Assembly: GCF_003732705.1 (NCBI RefSeq)
Contig: NZ_MOBR01000041.1
Location: forward strand, 1-64,000
Source: Pseudomonas frederiksbergensis
GTDB taxonomy: Bacteria; Pseudomonadota; Gammaproteobacteria; Pseudomonadales; Pseudomonadaceae
DNA: 64,000 nucleotides
Reading direction: 5' to 3'
The notes beneath the pieces are model-generated. The model searched no databases. It saw only the letters and a program-made list of their open reading frames with translations, and was not told where the DNA came from. Positions 7,455-15,243 of the stretch are shown piece by piece. The stretch's first letter is position 1, and each line of letters begins with the position of its first letter. Both the position numbers and the translations under genes were made by a program.

Positions 7455-7785
7455 ACCCGTAGGAGCGAGGCTTGCCCGCGAAGGCGTCCTGCCTGACACA
7501 CCGCGTCGTCTGTGTTCGCGAGCAAGCTTTGCTCCTACAGAGAGGGCGTTCTTCCTGATACACCGTGTCGTCTGGTTCGCGAGCAAGCTTTGCTCCTACA
7601 GAGAGGGCGTTCTTCCTGATACACCGTGTCGTCTGGTTCGCGAGCAAGCTTTGCTCCTACAGAGAGGGCGTTCTTCCTGATACACCGTGTCGTCTGGTTC
7701 GCGAGCAAGCTTTGCTCCTACAGAGAGGGCGTTCTTCCTGATACACCGTGTCGCCTGGTTCGCGAGCAAGCTTTGCTCCTACAAG
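7455..7785. repeat. Tandem array of about 61-bp REP-containing units
   Basis: The core GCGAGCAAGCTTTGCTCCTACA recurs with AGCAAG at 7521, 7582, 7643, 7704 and 7765, an exact 61-bp period, and each core is preceded by GATACACCGTGTCGTCTGG. A diverged inverted copy (GTAGGAGCGAGGCTTGCCCG) sits at about 7458. This array fills most of the 497-bp gap between the MetQ-like and sigma-54 genes; the remainder (7282-7440) is an AT-rich leader of the MetQ-like gene. Confidence 0.92.
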
Positions 7786-8708
7786 AGTGCGGTGTTTTTG
7801 AGGAGTTGTTTCAGGGCGGCTTGATCGGCAGCGGTTCCATTGGCGAGGATTTGTTTGAGTTGCCGCTCGATCTGCGCCAGCGACGGCGGCACCTCCGGCA
7901 AATTCAAATGCTCCGGCAAAATCTCGTCCCCGGTGCTCACCAACAGCGCAAAGTGAATGACGTTCTCCAGCTCGCGGGTGTTACCCGGCCAACTGTGAGC
8001 CTCAAGTACCTGTTGCGCGGCTTCGCTGATCAGCGGCACCGGCAGGTCCAGGCGTTGGCTGTAGATGCCGAGGAAGTACTCGGCCAAGGACAGGATGTCC
8101 CCCACCCGCTCACGCAACGCCGGCAATTCGAGTTGGCCTTCGCTGAGGTAGTGATAAAGCCGTTCGTGGAATTTCCCGGCCGCCACCGCTTGGGCCAAAT
8201 CGATGCTGGTGGCGGCGACCAGGCGCACGTCCACCGGGCTCGGTTGGGGGGCGCCGACGCGGGTGACTTCGTGGTTTTCCAGCGCCGAGAGCAATTTGAT
8301 CTGGATCGGCAACGGCAAGTCGCCAATCTCGTCCAGGTACAGCGTTCCGCCATTCGCCGAACCGAACCAGCCGGCACGACTGCTGGCCGAACCGCTGTAG
8401 CTGCCAGCGGCATAACCGAACAATTCGGCATCGGCATAGGTCGGGCTGATCGCGCCGCAATTGACCGACACGAACAATCCGCCACGATCACTGGCGCGAT
8501 GGATGTGCCGCGCGAGCAATTCCTTACCGCTGCCGGTTTCACCGCGAATCAATACGGATATGGCGCGTGGCGCCAGTTGCTCCAATTCCTGGCGCAACTG
8601 TCGCGAACGCGGATCGACAAACACCAGCGCTTTGGCGCGGATGCTCAGGGGGCTTTTTTCGGCGTCGGGGAAGGTCAGCAATGGCTGACCGAAAGTTTCA
8701 AAACTCAT
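7779..8708 (-). CDS. Sigma-54-dependent activator-like protein (SfnR-like) with altered GAFTGA loop
   Basis: AAA+ domain of the NtrC/SfnR class: Walker A GETGSGKE (near residue 56), Walker B GGTLYLDEIGDLP and the sensor II region WPGNTRELENVIHFA. The sigma-54-contacting GAFTGA loop reads GSYSGS here. There is no N-terminal receiver, as in SfnR. The C-terminal tail (about 40 residues after LPEHLNLPEV) shows no obvious Fis-type helix-turn-helix. Length 309 aa is short for a full activator. SfnR controls sulfone and sulfonate use in P. putida, and the surrounding genes are sulfur-related, so a sulfur role is inferred. A GGGAG ribosome site supports the start at 8708. Confidence 0.8.
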   Translation of the reverse strand: MSFETFGQPLLTFPDAEKSPLSIRAKALVFVDPRSRQLRQELEQLAPRAISVLIRGETGSGKELLARHIHRASDRGGLFVSVNCGAISPTYADAELFGYAAGSYSGSASSRAGWFGSANGGTLYLDEIGDLPLPIQIKLLSALENHEVTRVGAPQPSPVDVRLVAATSIDLAQAVAAGKFHERLYHYLSEGQLELPALRERVGDILSLAEYFLGIYSQRLDLPVPLISEAAQQVLEAHSWPGNTRELENVIHFALLVSTGDEILPEHLNLPEVPPSLAQIERQLKQILANGTAADQAALKQLLKNTALL

Positions 8709-8758
8709 GGCAGACTCCCGCCCAAAACCGCCGGGAGACGGGGGCGTTCAAAAAAAAT

Positions 8759-9340
8759 TTAAGCGCGGCGCAGGGCGTGATGTTCCATGCGGTTTTGCAG
8801 GCGATAGAGATAGGCAAAACCCTGCTCCCAGCGCTGGTGACCGGACTTGACATTGATATGACCAGCCCCCGCCAGAATCCCCGCCTCGGCGCCCCAGTTG
8901 CGCGCCAGCTCCATTGCACGGGGCGCACTGACGGCGCTGTCGTTATCGGAGCTGACAACCTGGCTCGGGAATGGCAGCAACGTGGTCGGAATCGGCGCGA
9001 AGTTGCGCAGGGCTGGCGAGCAGGCCGGGCGTTCGACGTCCGCTGGCGCGACCAGCAAGGCACCCCGCACTTGACGCAAAAACTGCAAGGGCGCGGTGGC
9101 AGCCCAATGGGCAACGGTGATGCAACCCAGGCTGTGGGCGATCAGGATCACCGGCGTGCTGTCGGCAGCAATCGCCTCGGCCAGCGCCGCGACCCAGTCT
9201 TCACGGCGCGGCGTCAGCCAGTCGGCCTGCTCCACCCGTGCACTGTTTGGCAGGCTGTTCTGCCAATGTGTTTGCCAATGATCTTCTGGCGATCCTTGCC
9301 AGCCCGGCACAATCAGGTAGCGAATTGATTCGTTGCGCAT
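8759..9340 (-). CDS. RBBP9/YdeN-family alpha/beta hydrolase
   Basis: Small serine-hydrolase-like protein (193 aa). It begins with the family motif RYLIVPGWQGSPEDHWQTHW. The nucleophile serine is in IAHSLGC, the acidic residue probably in VSSDNDS and the histidine in GAGHINVKSG, completing a catalytic triad. No signal peptide is present, so it should be cytoplasmic. I chose the ATG at 9340 (MRNESIRYL), which has an AGGAG site; the frame runs on to 9799 but only through repeat sequence. It lies 50 bp upstream of the sigma-54 activator-like gene on the same strand and may be co-transcribed. The natural substrate is unknown. Confidence 0.85.
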   Translation of the reverse strand: MRNESIRYLIVPGWQGSPEDHWQTHWQNSLPNSARVEQADWLTPRREDWVAALAEAIAADSTPVILIAHSLGCITVAHWAATAPLQFLRQVRGALLVAPADVERPACSPALRNFAPIPTTLLPFPSQVVSSDNDSAVSAPRAMELARNWGAEAGILAGAGHINVKSGHQRWEQGFAYLYRLQNRMEHHALRRA

Positions 9341-9484
9341 GGGGGAGCTCTCCTGCTGCTTGTCTGTTCCTGATCGAGTATAGGGACGAGAGTTATATTC
9401 GTTAAGGAATAAGAAGCTATTTATTAAGACCCTAAATGCATATGCATGTTGAATTGGATATTTGTGATTGGCTTCGAAACCACC

Positions 9485-9765
9485 CCTCACCCTAACCCTC
9501 TCCCCAGAGGGGAGAGGGGACTGACCGAGGTGTTTAGGCGAGATGCTGCGACCTGAAGTGCTGAGTCGAGCTCGGGTTTGAAAAGCATGAAGGTCTGCTC
9601 CCTTTCCCCCTCTCCCCACTGGGGAGAGGGGACTGACCGAGGTGTTTAGGCGAGATGCTGCAACCTGAAGTGCTGAGTCGAGCTCGGGTTTGAAAAGCAT
9701 GAAGGTCTGCTCCCTTTCCCCCTCTCCCCACTGGGGAGAGGGCTGGGGTGAGGGGTGTCTCTCAA
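9485..9765. repeat. Direct 112-bp repeats built on a CCCTCTCCCC palindrome
   Basis: A block running from GGGGAGAGGGGACTGACC through AAAAGCATGAAGGTCTGC to CCCTCTCCCC occurs twice at a 112-bp offset (CTGACCGAGG at 9521 and 9633), flanked by further inverted CCCTCACCCTAACCCTCTCC segments. This fills the gap 9341-9828. The part next to the hydrolase gene (9341-9470) is AT-rich with ATGCATATGCAT at about 9436 and may hold its promoter. Confidence 0.88.
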
Positions 9766-9774
9766 GCCCGACAC

Positions 9775-9811
9775 AAAAAAAAGGGCCGCACCCTGCCAAG
9801 GAGACGGCCCC
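9775..9811 (-). terminator. Rho-independent terminator of the tonB-exbB-exbD operon
   Basis: Stem GGGCCG (9783-9788) with CGGCCC (9805-9810), followed on the minus strand by an eight-to-nine T run. Confidence 0.85.
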
Positions 9812-9828
9812 GGAAAACTTGAAATCTG

Positions 9829-10230
9829 TTAACGCGCAGTAATCACCGACAACTTGGTAATTCCCGCCCGCTCAATCGAGGCCATGGCCCGCGCCACTTC
9901 GCCATAATTCACCCCGTCATCGGCCTGCAATTGCACGCGCACTTCGGGATCCTTGGCCTTCGCCGATTTGAGGTTGAATTCCAGCAAGTCCGGCTGGATT
10001 TCATCCTTGTTGATAAACAGCTTGCCGGCGCCATCGATGCTCACCACCAGCGGATCTTTCTGCTCCACCGGGGCCACGGCCTCGGTCTTGGGCAGGTTGA
10101 TCGGGATCGCGTTGGTCAGCAGCGGCGCGGTGACGATAAACACCACCAGCAGCACCAGCATCACGTCCACCAGCGGTGTCACGTTGATCTCGCTCAGCAC
10201 CTCGTCACTGTCTTGCGTGGAGAAGGCCAT
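9829..10230 (-). CDS. exbD: ExbD-family TonB energy-transducing protein
   Basis: Proton-channel partner of ExbB in the TonB motor. One N-terminal membrane segment, EINVTPLVDVMLVLLVVFIVTAP, carries the essential aspartate (VDVMLVLL), and the periplasmic domain follows. Length 133 aa is normal. Its start is one base after the exbB stop and a good terminator follows, so it closes a tonB-exbB-exbD operon (minus strand). With a TonB-dependent receptor gene just upstream, the set probably energises that receptor. Confidence 0.93.
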   Translation of the reverse strand: MAFSTQDSDEVLSEINVTPLVDVMLVLLVVFIVTAPLLTNAIPINLPKTEAVAPVEQKDPLVVSIDGAGKLFINKDEIQPDLLEFNLKSAKAKDPEVRVQLQADDGVNYGEVARAMASIERAGITKLSVITAR

Positions 10231-10231
10231 A

Positions 10232-10957
10232 TCAGGACGCCTCCTTCACTTTCTGCGCGCCGCCCTGGGCGACTACTTTGTGCGAGGTCGGGTGAATCAA
10301 CAGGCGGAACGAACTCTTCTGCGCCAGGCTGTAGAAGTCATGGGCGAAGTCATCCAGGTCCGCCGCTGTCAGTTTCAAACGCCGCAAAAAGTAGTTGTAA
10401 ACCAGCACCGCCGGCACCGCGACGGCGATCCCCACACCGGTAGCCACCAGTGCCGCGCCAATCGGTCCGGCCACCGTTTCCAGGCTTGCCGAGCCTGCCG
10501 CACTGATGCCTTTCAACGCTTCCATGATCCCCCACACCGTGCCGAACAAACCAATGAACGGCGAGGTGCTGCCGATACTCGCCACCACCGCCAGCCCGGT
10601 TTCCAGCGAGCGACGCTCACGGACGATCTGCTGACGCAAGGCACGCTCCAATCGATCCTGATGATTGATCGCCTGGCTCAAATCATTGGTGGCCGGCGTT
10701 TCACCGACCTGGATCGCCGCGTAACCGGCCTGGGCCACACGCGCCGCAGCGCCCGGTTGGGTTTCACTCAACTCAGCCGCCGAATCGAGACTCGACGCCG
10801 CCCAAAACTGTTTATGAAACTTGCGATCCTGAGCTTTCAGGCGACCGAACTGCACGCCCTTGAGCAACGCCAAACCCCAGGTGGCAACGGAAAAAACCAC
10901 CAGCAGCCAAATCACCGCGCTTTCGATGGATTCAAGTGGAGAGGCCAGTAACGTCAT
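10232..10957 (-). CDS. exbB: ExbB/TolQ/MotA-family proton channel protein
   Basis: Inner-membrane proton channel subunit powering TonB. Three membrane segments are visible (VIWLLVVFSVATWGLALL near the N-terminus, GLAVVASIGSTSPFIGLFGTVWGI and GAALVATGVGIAVAVPAVLVYNYF), with the conserved GLFGTVWGIMEA loop of the MotA/TolQ/ExbB domain. Length is 241 aa, the short form without the extra N-terminal domain of some Pseudomonas ExbB1 proteins. It lies 45 bp after tonB and abuts exbD. Confidence 0.93.
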   Translation of the reverse strand: MTLLASPLESIESAVIWLLVVFSVATWGLALLKGVQFGRLKAQDRKFHKQFWAASSLDSAAELSETQPGAAARVAQAGYAAIQVGETPATNDLSQAINHQDRLERALRQQIVRERRSLETGLAVVASIGSTSPFIGLFGTVWGIMEALKGISAAGSASLETVAGPIGAALVATGVGIAVAVPAVLVYNYFLRRLKLTAADLDDFAHDFYSLAQKSSFRLLIHPTSHKVVAQGGAQKVKEAS

Positions 10958-11002
10958 GATGTATTCCCTCGTGTAAATTTTTCGCGCGAAATTGGTTTCG
11001 GT

Positions 11003-11818
11003 TTAATGAATCTTGAAATCGATGGGCACGCTGACCCAGCCATCCTGGGCGACATCACCTTGCTTGGCCGGCACGAAACTCCAACGTTTCACCGCGTTGA
11101 GCGCGGCCTCGTCGAGCTGATCGCGACCACTGCTTTTCTGAATCTGGATCTCACCCGGTTTGCCGTTGGCGAGCACATGCACCCGCAACAACACCGTGCC
11201 TTCCCAACCGCGACGCTGGGCCAGGGACGGGTATTCCGGCGCCGGGTTCTTCAGGTACGCGGCGTTGGCCGACGCTGGAGTCACCGGTGCAGGCGCTGGT
11301 GGCGCGGGCTGTGCTGGAGCCGCGACAGGCGCTGTCGGTTGTGGCGGCGCCGGTGGTTGCTCGACCGCTTTAGGCGCCGGTTTCGGTACAGGTTTGGCGA
11401 CCGGTTTCGGTTTAGGAATCGGCTTCGGTGGCGGCGGCTTCACGGCCAACTCGTCTTCCACTGGCGGCGGAGGCTCGACCACCTGTTGAACCGGTGGAGG
11501 TGGCGGCGGTGGCGGCTCGACCACGGGCGGCGCCGGGCGCGAGAACTCGATGGTCATCGGCGGAATTTCCGGCGGCACGATCGGCAGTTCTTTGATCGGT
11601 TGCTGATTGACCCAATAGATCACCGCGCCATGCACCAGCAACGCCAGCACGCCAAGCAGGATCGCCTCGCGCCGGCTCAGGATGCCCTTGGGCGCACGCT
11701 GCAAACGCAACTGGCCCAACGGCACGCGATGCACCCGGCCGAGGTCGACCAACTCGCCACTCGGCGCCTGGCGCCAGAGCACCTCTTGTGCGCCGGCGGC
11801 GGTCTGGACATTGCCCAT
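11003..11818 (-). CDS. tonB: TonB energy transducer
   Basis: Links the inner-membrane motor to outer-membrane receptors. About 50 cytoplasmic residues precede the anchor (REAILLGVLALLVHGAVIYWV); then comes a long Pro/Lys/Glu-rich spacer with PPPPPPPP and repeated KP(I/V)PKP units, and the C-terminal TonB box-binding domain with PAPEYPSLAQRRGWEGTVLLRV and RWSFVPA. Length is 271 aa. The cytoplasmic N-terminal extension is longer than in E. coli TonB but is seen in other pseudomonad TonBs. It is first in a tonB-exbB-exbD operon beside a sulfate-ester-region receptor, suggesting a dedicated rather than a housekeeping set. Confidence 0.92.
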   Translation of the reverse strand: MGNVQTAAGAQEVLWRQAPSGELVDLGRVHRVPLGQLRLQRAPKGILSRREAILLGVLALLVHGAVIYWVNQQPIKELPIVPPEIPPMTIEFSRPAPPVVEPPPPPPPPVQQVVEPPPPVEDELAVKPPPPKPIPKPKPVAKPVPKPAPKAVEQPPAPPQPTAPVAAPAQPAPPAPAPVTPASANAAYLKNPAPEYPSLAQRRGWEGTVLLRVHVLANGKPGEIQIQKSSGRDQLDEAALNAVKRWSFVPAKQGDVAQDGWVSVPIDFKIH

Positions 11819-12189
11819 TGATTAACTCCCTGCGGTCTCTTTGCGATCTCTACAAAAGACGCGACACACCCCGCACTGAATCCCCCGCGAGGCGTATCGA
11901 CAGGCCAATCATTGGGCCAGACGCTTATCTCTTAAAGTAATCTTTGAAGTTATGGATAGATCTGGATCGAATATAAAAATCCGTCGATGCCTTCAAAGCC
12001 ACGCCGTACAAGGCTTGCAGCGTAGCGTCGGGAAAACGATGCTTTTCATGCATTGAAAGTATTCGCGCAAAGCATGGATTTAGGGTCAACGTTCGAAGAG
12101 AAACAACTAACACCCCAATTAATGACGTCCACAAAAAAACAGGCCGAAGCATGTTCAATGCATCAGCCTGTTGCTTACTACAGCATTGT
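11819..12189. other. 371-bp AT-rich intergenic region, no convincing gene
   Basis: Holds the tonB promoter region and, at 12132-12172, the terminator of the gene to its right. A minus-strand frame of 98 codons (11925-12221) overlaps that gene and terminator and lacks a good start. The rest shows no feature I can support. Confidence 0.5.
12132..12172 (-). terminator. Rho-independent terminator after the small beta-rich protein gene
   Basis: Arms AACAGGC (12138-12144) and GCCTGTT (12166-12172) pair perfectly, followed on the minus strand by a T run at 12139-12133. Confidence 0.8.
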
Positions 12190-12516
12190 TTATTGCTTGA
12201 CGAATTCGCCAGCCAGGCCAACTACTTCACCATCGAAATTAGTGCGGGAGCCCACCGCACGAACTTTTGAGTAATTGTGATCTGGCGAGAACAGCGACCA
12301 GGCCTGGAAACCACTGCTGCCATTCAGACCGACAAACGTGATGGTGGTAGGTTGTCCGGTACTGTTCTGGAAGTGGTAGTGCCCATAGCTGACGTCGTAA
12401 TTGACGCCGCCCTGGCTAAACGTGCCGCTGAATGTACCGTTGGAATCGTTGCCATCGGTAATCACCAGTTTGGCGCCCGCGTTGGAGTTTACATAAGTAC
12501 CATTAATGCTCGACAT
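12190..12516 (-). CDS. Small beta-strand-rich protein of unknown function, possibly avidin-like
   Basis: A 108-aa protein without a signal peptide. It begins MSSINGTYVNSNAGAKLVI, then shows alternating strand-like segments rich in G, N, T and S (NGTFSGTF, VNYDVSYGHYHF, TTITFVGLNG, FQAWSLFSP) ending GEVVGLAGEFVKQ. The layout recalls a small beta-barrel of the avidin/streptavidin type, but the tryptophan pattern of the biotin pocket is only partly present, so this is a guess. An AGGAAG ribosome site supports ATG 12516; the longer frame to 12621 lacks one. It is monocistronic with its own terminator, between tonB and the receptor gene. Confidence 0.6.
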   Translation of the reverse strand: MSSINGTYVNSNAGAKLVITDGNDSNGTFSGTFSQGGVNYDVSYGHYHFQNSTGQPTTITFVGLNGSSGFQAWSLFSPDHNYSKVRAVGSRTNFDGEVVGLAGEFVKQ

Positions 12517-12726
12517 GGTTCGACTTCCTTTATCTGTTAAATAAGTGTCTTCCGATGAGAGCAAGTTTCCTCCTGGAAACTCACGCAACAGAGCATGGTT
12601 CGACAATCGCTTCTTGTCCACGGCGAAACATACTATTGCTCGACGAAAATGCGATAGCCACTATGCGAAGTCTTTATAAGTTATTCCAAAACATTCAAAC
12701 ATTACTTCGGTTCGCACTAAGCCGAT

Positions 12727-15078
12727 TCAAAAATCATAGCGACCGGTCAGCCCCAAAGTCCGAGGCGTGCCCAGCAAGCCTTCATAGCCGCCGTTACCAC
12801 CGGTCCACAGTGTCGTGTAATAAGTTTTATCGAACGCATTTTTCAGCCACAGCGACACATCCCACTGCCCCTGGTTGAAGTCGCCACGCAGGCCTGTGGA
12901 TAAGTTGACCACCGCGTAACTCGGGATCTGCCCGTAGTCAGAATCTTCCACCGTGCCCACGGCTTTGGAGCGGAACGCGTAGCTGGCGGTGACGTACTCT
13001 TCGAAACCGTTGCTCAGGTTCCATTTGTATTCGCCGTTGGCGTTGCCGATCCATTTTGACGCGCCGACCACTTGGTGGCCGCTGAGGTCGCAAGAGGCCG
13101 GTGCGCCTGGGCGCAGGCTGACTTCCGGCGGGCACGGTGCATCTTTGTAGGAGAGGTAGCTGACGTCGTTGAAGGAGCCGTTGAGGTTGAGGGTCAGGCC
13201 GCGCAACGGGATGATCGTGCTTTCGACTTCCACGCCGCGAGAGCGCACGGAGCCGGCGTTGGTCAGGTATTGCACACGGTTGACGTCGTCGTAGGCGTTG
13301 GTCTGGTAGGCGTTGACCTGAGTCCAGAACACGTTGGCGTTAAGTTGCAGGCGCTTGTCCCACAGGGTGCTTTTGAAACCGAGTTCGGCGTTGTTGGCGC
13401 GCTCGGTGCCGATCAGTAACGAGTCGGCGCCCGCCGTGGGTGCGGACCCCACGGCGAGGTTTACGCCACCGGACTTCTCGCCATGGGACAGGGTCGCGTA
13501 CCCGAGCAAATCATCGGTGAAGCGGTAACTCAGGTTCAGCAAGCCTGAAGGACTGGAGCTGTACTGATTCAAATCCCCGGAGTCATAAGCCCCGGCGCGA
13601 CCGCGTCTGGCGGTGGCCGCCGCGCCCGTCACCGCCGCGCCGCCGAGCGGTGCATCTCGCGTCACCCAGGCGTTTTTCTCTTCATAGGTGCCACGCACGC
13701 CTGCGGTAAAGTCCAGCCGTGGGGTGAGGTGCCAAGTGCCTTGGGCGAACAGCGCAAAACTGTTGGTTTCGATATGGCCGTTACCGACGCTATCGACGTT
13801 GGCCAGCGCACCACGGGGCGTGCCGTTCCAGATATCGGCTTGCGGGCCGTAGAAGGAGAAGGATTTGTTGTCCAGGTCCGAGCCGAAGTAGTAGGCACCC
13901 AGGACGTAATCGAAGAACTCCCCCTTGGGCGACGCCAGGCGAAATTCCTGGGAGTACTGCTTATCCTCCACCGAGACCCCGGCGTTATAACTCGCCGGCA
14001 CGTTCAGGCCGTCGTCGTTGCGCGGGGTGAAATTCCACCAGCGATAGGAACTGACCGACGTCAGGGTGAAGTCATTCGGCAAGGTCCAATTGGCCTCCAC
14101 CGATGTGCCGCCCTGATGCACGGTGACGTGTTGATCGTTATCCAGATTGACCTTGCGGTGGGCGCCGTTGACCAGCGTCGCACCGGCCGCTGCGGCCCGC
14201 GCCGAGTAGAGGTTGACGCCGTTGATGGTCGGCCCGGTGTTGTACAACACGCGGGTGCCGGCGCTGGAATCCTCTTCGTTGTAGTCGCCGATCCAGCGCA
14301 GGTTGAACGACTCGTTGGGCTTGTACAGCAATTGCCCACGGAAACCGTCGCGAGAACCACCGTTCAAGTCATGACCGTTGAATTCATTTTTGATGTCGCC
14401 ATCGCTGCGAGTGCGGTACGCGGAAAAGCGCCCGGCGAGTTCGTCGTTCAGCGGCCCGGAAATCGTGCCCTTGGTCTGGAAGTAACCGTCCTCGCCCACC
14501 GAAGTTTCGATGCTGCGCTCCGGGGTAAATGACGGCGCGCGGGTGCTGATGTTGATCACCCCGGCGGTGGTGTTTTTGCCGAACAACGTGCCTTGCGGAC
14601 CGCGCAGGACTTCGAGTTGTTCGATGTCCATCAAGTCGAACACCGCCATGCCCGGCCGCCCGAGGTAAACGTTGTCGATATAGAGCCCGACGCTGCCTTC
14701 CAAACCGTCGCTGGCCGGGTTGTTACCGAGACCGCGGATCGACACGCTGGACTGGCGCGCATGCATGTAGGCGACGTTGACGCTGGGCACCAGTTGCTGC
14801 AAATCCTGGATGCGATATACCCGTTGGGTTTCCAGGGCCTGGCCGCTGATGACGCTCATCGGCGTTGGTACGTCTTGCGAACTTTCTTCGCGACGGCGAG
14901 TGGTGACGGTCACGGTTTCCAGTTGCGAACTGTCGGCGGTGGTTTTACCGGCGGGGGCCGCTTCTGGGGTTGTGCTGTCAGCCGCATAAGCCTGGGCGCT
15001 CCCCACCAGCAACAGGGCCAGGGGCAGGCGTTTGAGCCGTCGGGGCGAGAGGGGCGAGGCAAGGTTCAACGGACTCAT
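12727..15078 (-). CDS. TonB-dependent outer-membrane receptor (SftP-like, sulfate-ester region)
   Basis: A 783-aa outer-membrane receptor. The signal peptide (LPLALLLVGSAQAYA) is followed by the TonB box region (LETVTVTTRRREESSQDVP), plug domain (VLRGPQGTLFGKNTTAGVINI) and a 22-strand-type barrel ending in the aromatic C-terminus (LGLTGRYDF). ATG 15078 has an AGGAG site; the frame extends upstream to 15117. It is divergent from a LysR gene. In P. putida S-313 I recall a receptor, SftP, controlled by the LysR protein SftR for sulfate-ester use, which fits this layout. The ligand is inferred, not shown. An AT-rich intergenic region (15079-15243) separates the pair. Confidence 0.87.
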   Translation of the reverse strand: MSPLNLASPLSPRRLKRLPLALLLVGSAQAYAADSTTPEAAPAGKTTADSSQLETVTVTTRRREESSQDVPTPMSVISGQALETQRVYRIQDLQQLVPSVNVAYMHARQSSVSIRGLGNNPASDGLEGSVGLYIDNVYLGRPGMAVFDLMDIEQLEVLRGPQGTLFGKNTTAGVINISTRAPSFTPERSIETSVGEDGYFQTKGTISGPLNDELAGRFSAYRTRSDGDIKNEFNGHDLNGGSRDGFRGQLLYKPNESFNLRWIGDYNEEDSSAGTRVLYNTGPTINGVNLYSARAAAAGATLVNGAHRKVNLDNDQHVTVHQGGTSVEANWTLPNDFTLTSVSSYRWWNFTPRNDDGLNVPASYNAGVSVEDKQYSQEFRLASPKGEFFDYVLGAYYFGSDLDNKSFSFYGPQADIWNGTPRGALANVDSVGNGHIETNSFALFAQGTWHLTPRLDFTAGVRGTYEEKNAWVTRDAPLGGAAVTGAAATARRGRAGAYDSGDLNQYSSSPSGLLNLSYRFTDDLLGYATLSHGEKSGGVNLAVGSAPTAGADSLLIGTERANNAELGFKSTLWDKRLQLNANVFWTQVNAYQTNAYDDVNRVQYLTNAGSVRSRGVEVESTIIPLRGLTLNLNGSFNDVSYLSYKDAPCPPEVSLRPGAPASCDLSGHQVVGASKWIGNANGEYKWNLSNGFEEYVTASYAFRSKAVGTVEDSDYGQIPSYAVVNLSTGLRGDFNQGQWDVSLWLKNAFDKTYYTTLWTGGNGGYEGLLGTPRTLGLTGRYDF

Positions 15079-15243
15079 GGGGCGGCTCCTGGTCAAAAAA
15101 CACGCAGTGACATTCAACAGTGCATATTCTTTTAAGTTATTTATTTATGTTTTTACAAAGATTTACTGCATAAGAGATTGCCTTTATAAGGAGTCCACCT
15201 GATGCATATCCAATGCATTCGCCCGATATTTTTTATGTGAAAA
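15079..15243. promoter_or_regulatory. Divergent promoter region, receptor / LysR
   Basis: AT-rich stretch around 15120-15180 (ATTCTTTTAAGTTATTTATT) between divergent genes, where a LysR-type regulator would be expected to bind. No exact boxes are assigned. Confidence 0.45.

Noticed and set aside
7455..7785. Regularly spaced direct repeats that could be taken for a CRISPR array
   Set aside because: The period is only 61 bp with the spacers identical to each other, and the repeat core is a REP; no cas genes are nearby.
9341..9799. 153-codon N-terminal extension of the RBBP9-type hydrolase
   Set aside because: It consists of translated direct repeats, and a good AGGAG site lies before ATG 9340.
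11925..12221. 98-codon minus-strand frame with one hydrophobic stretch
   Set aside because: It overlaps the end and terminator of the 12190-12516 gene, has no ribosome site and resembles no family.
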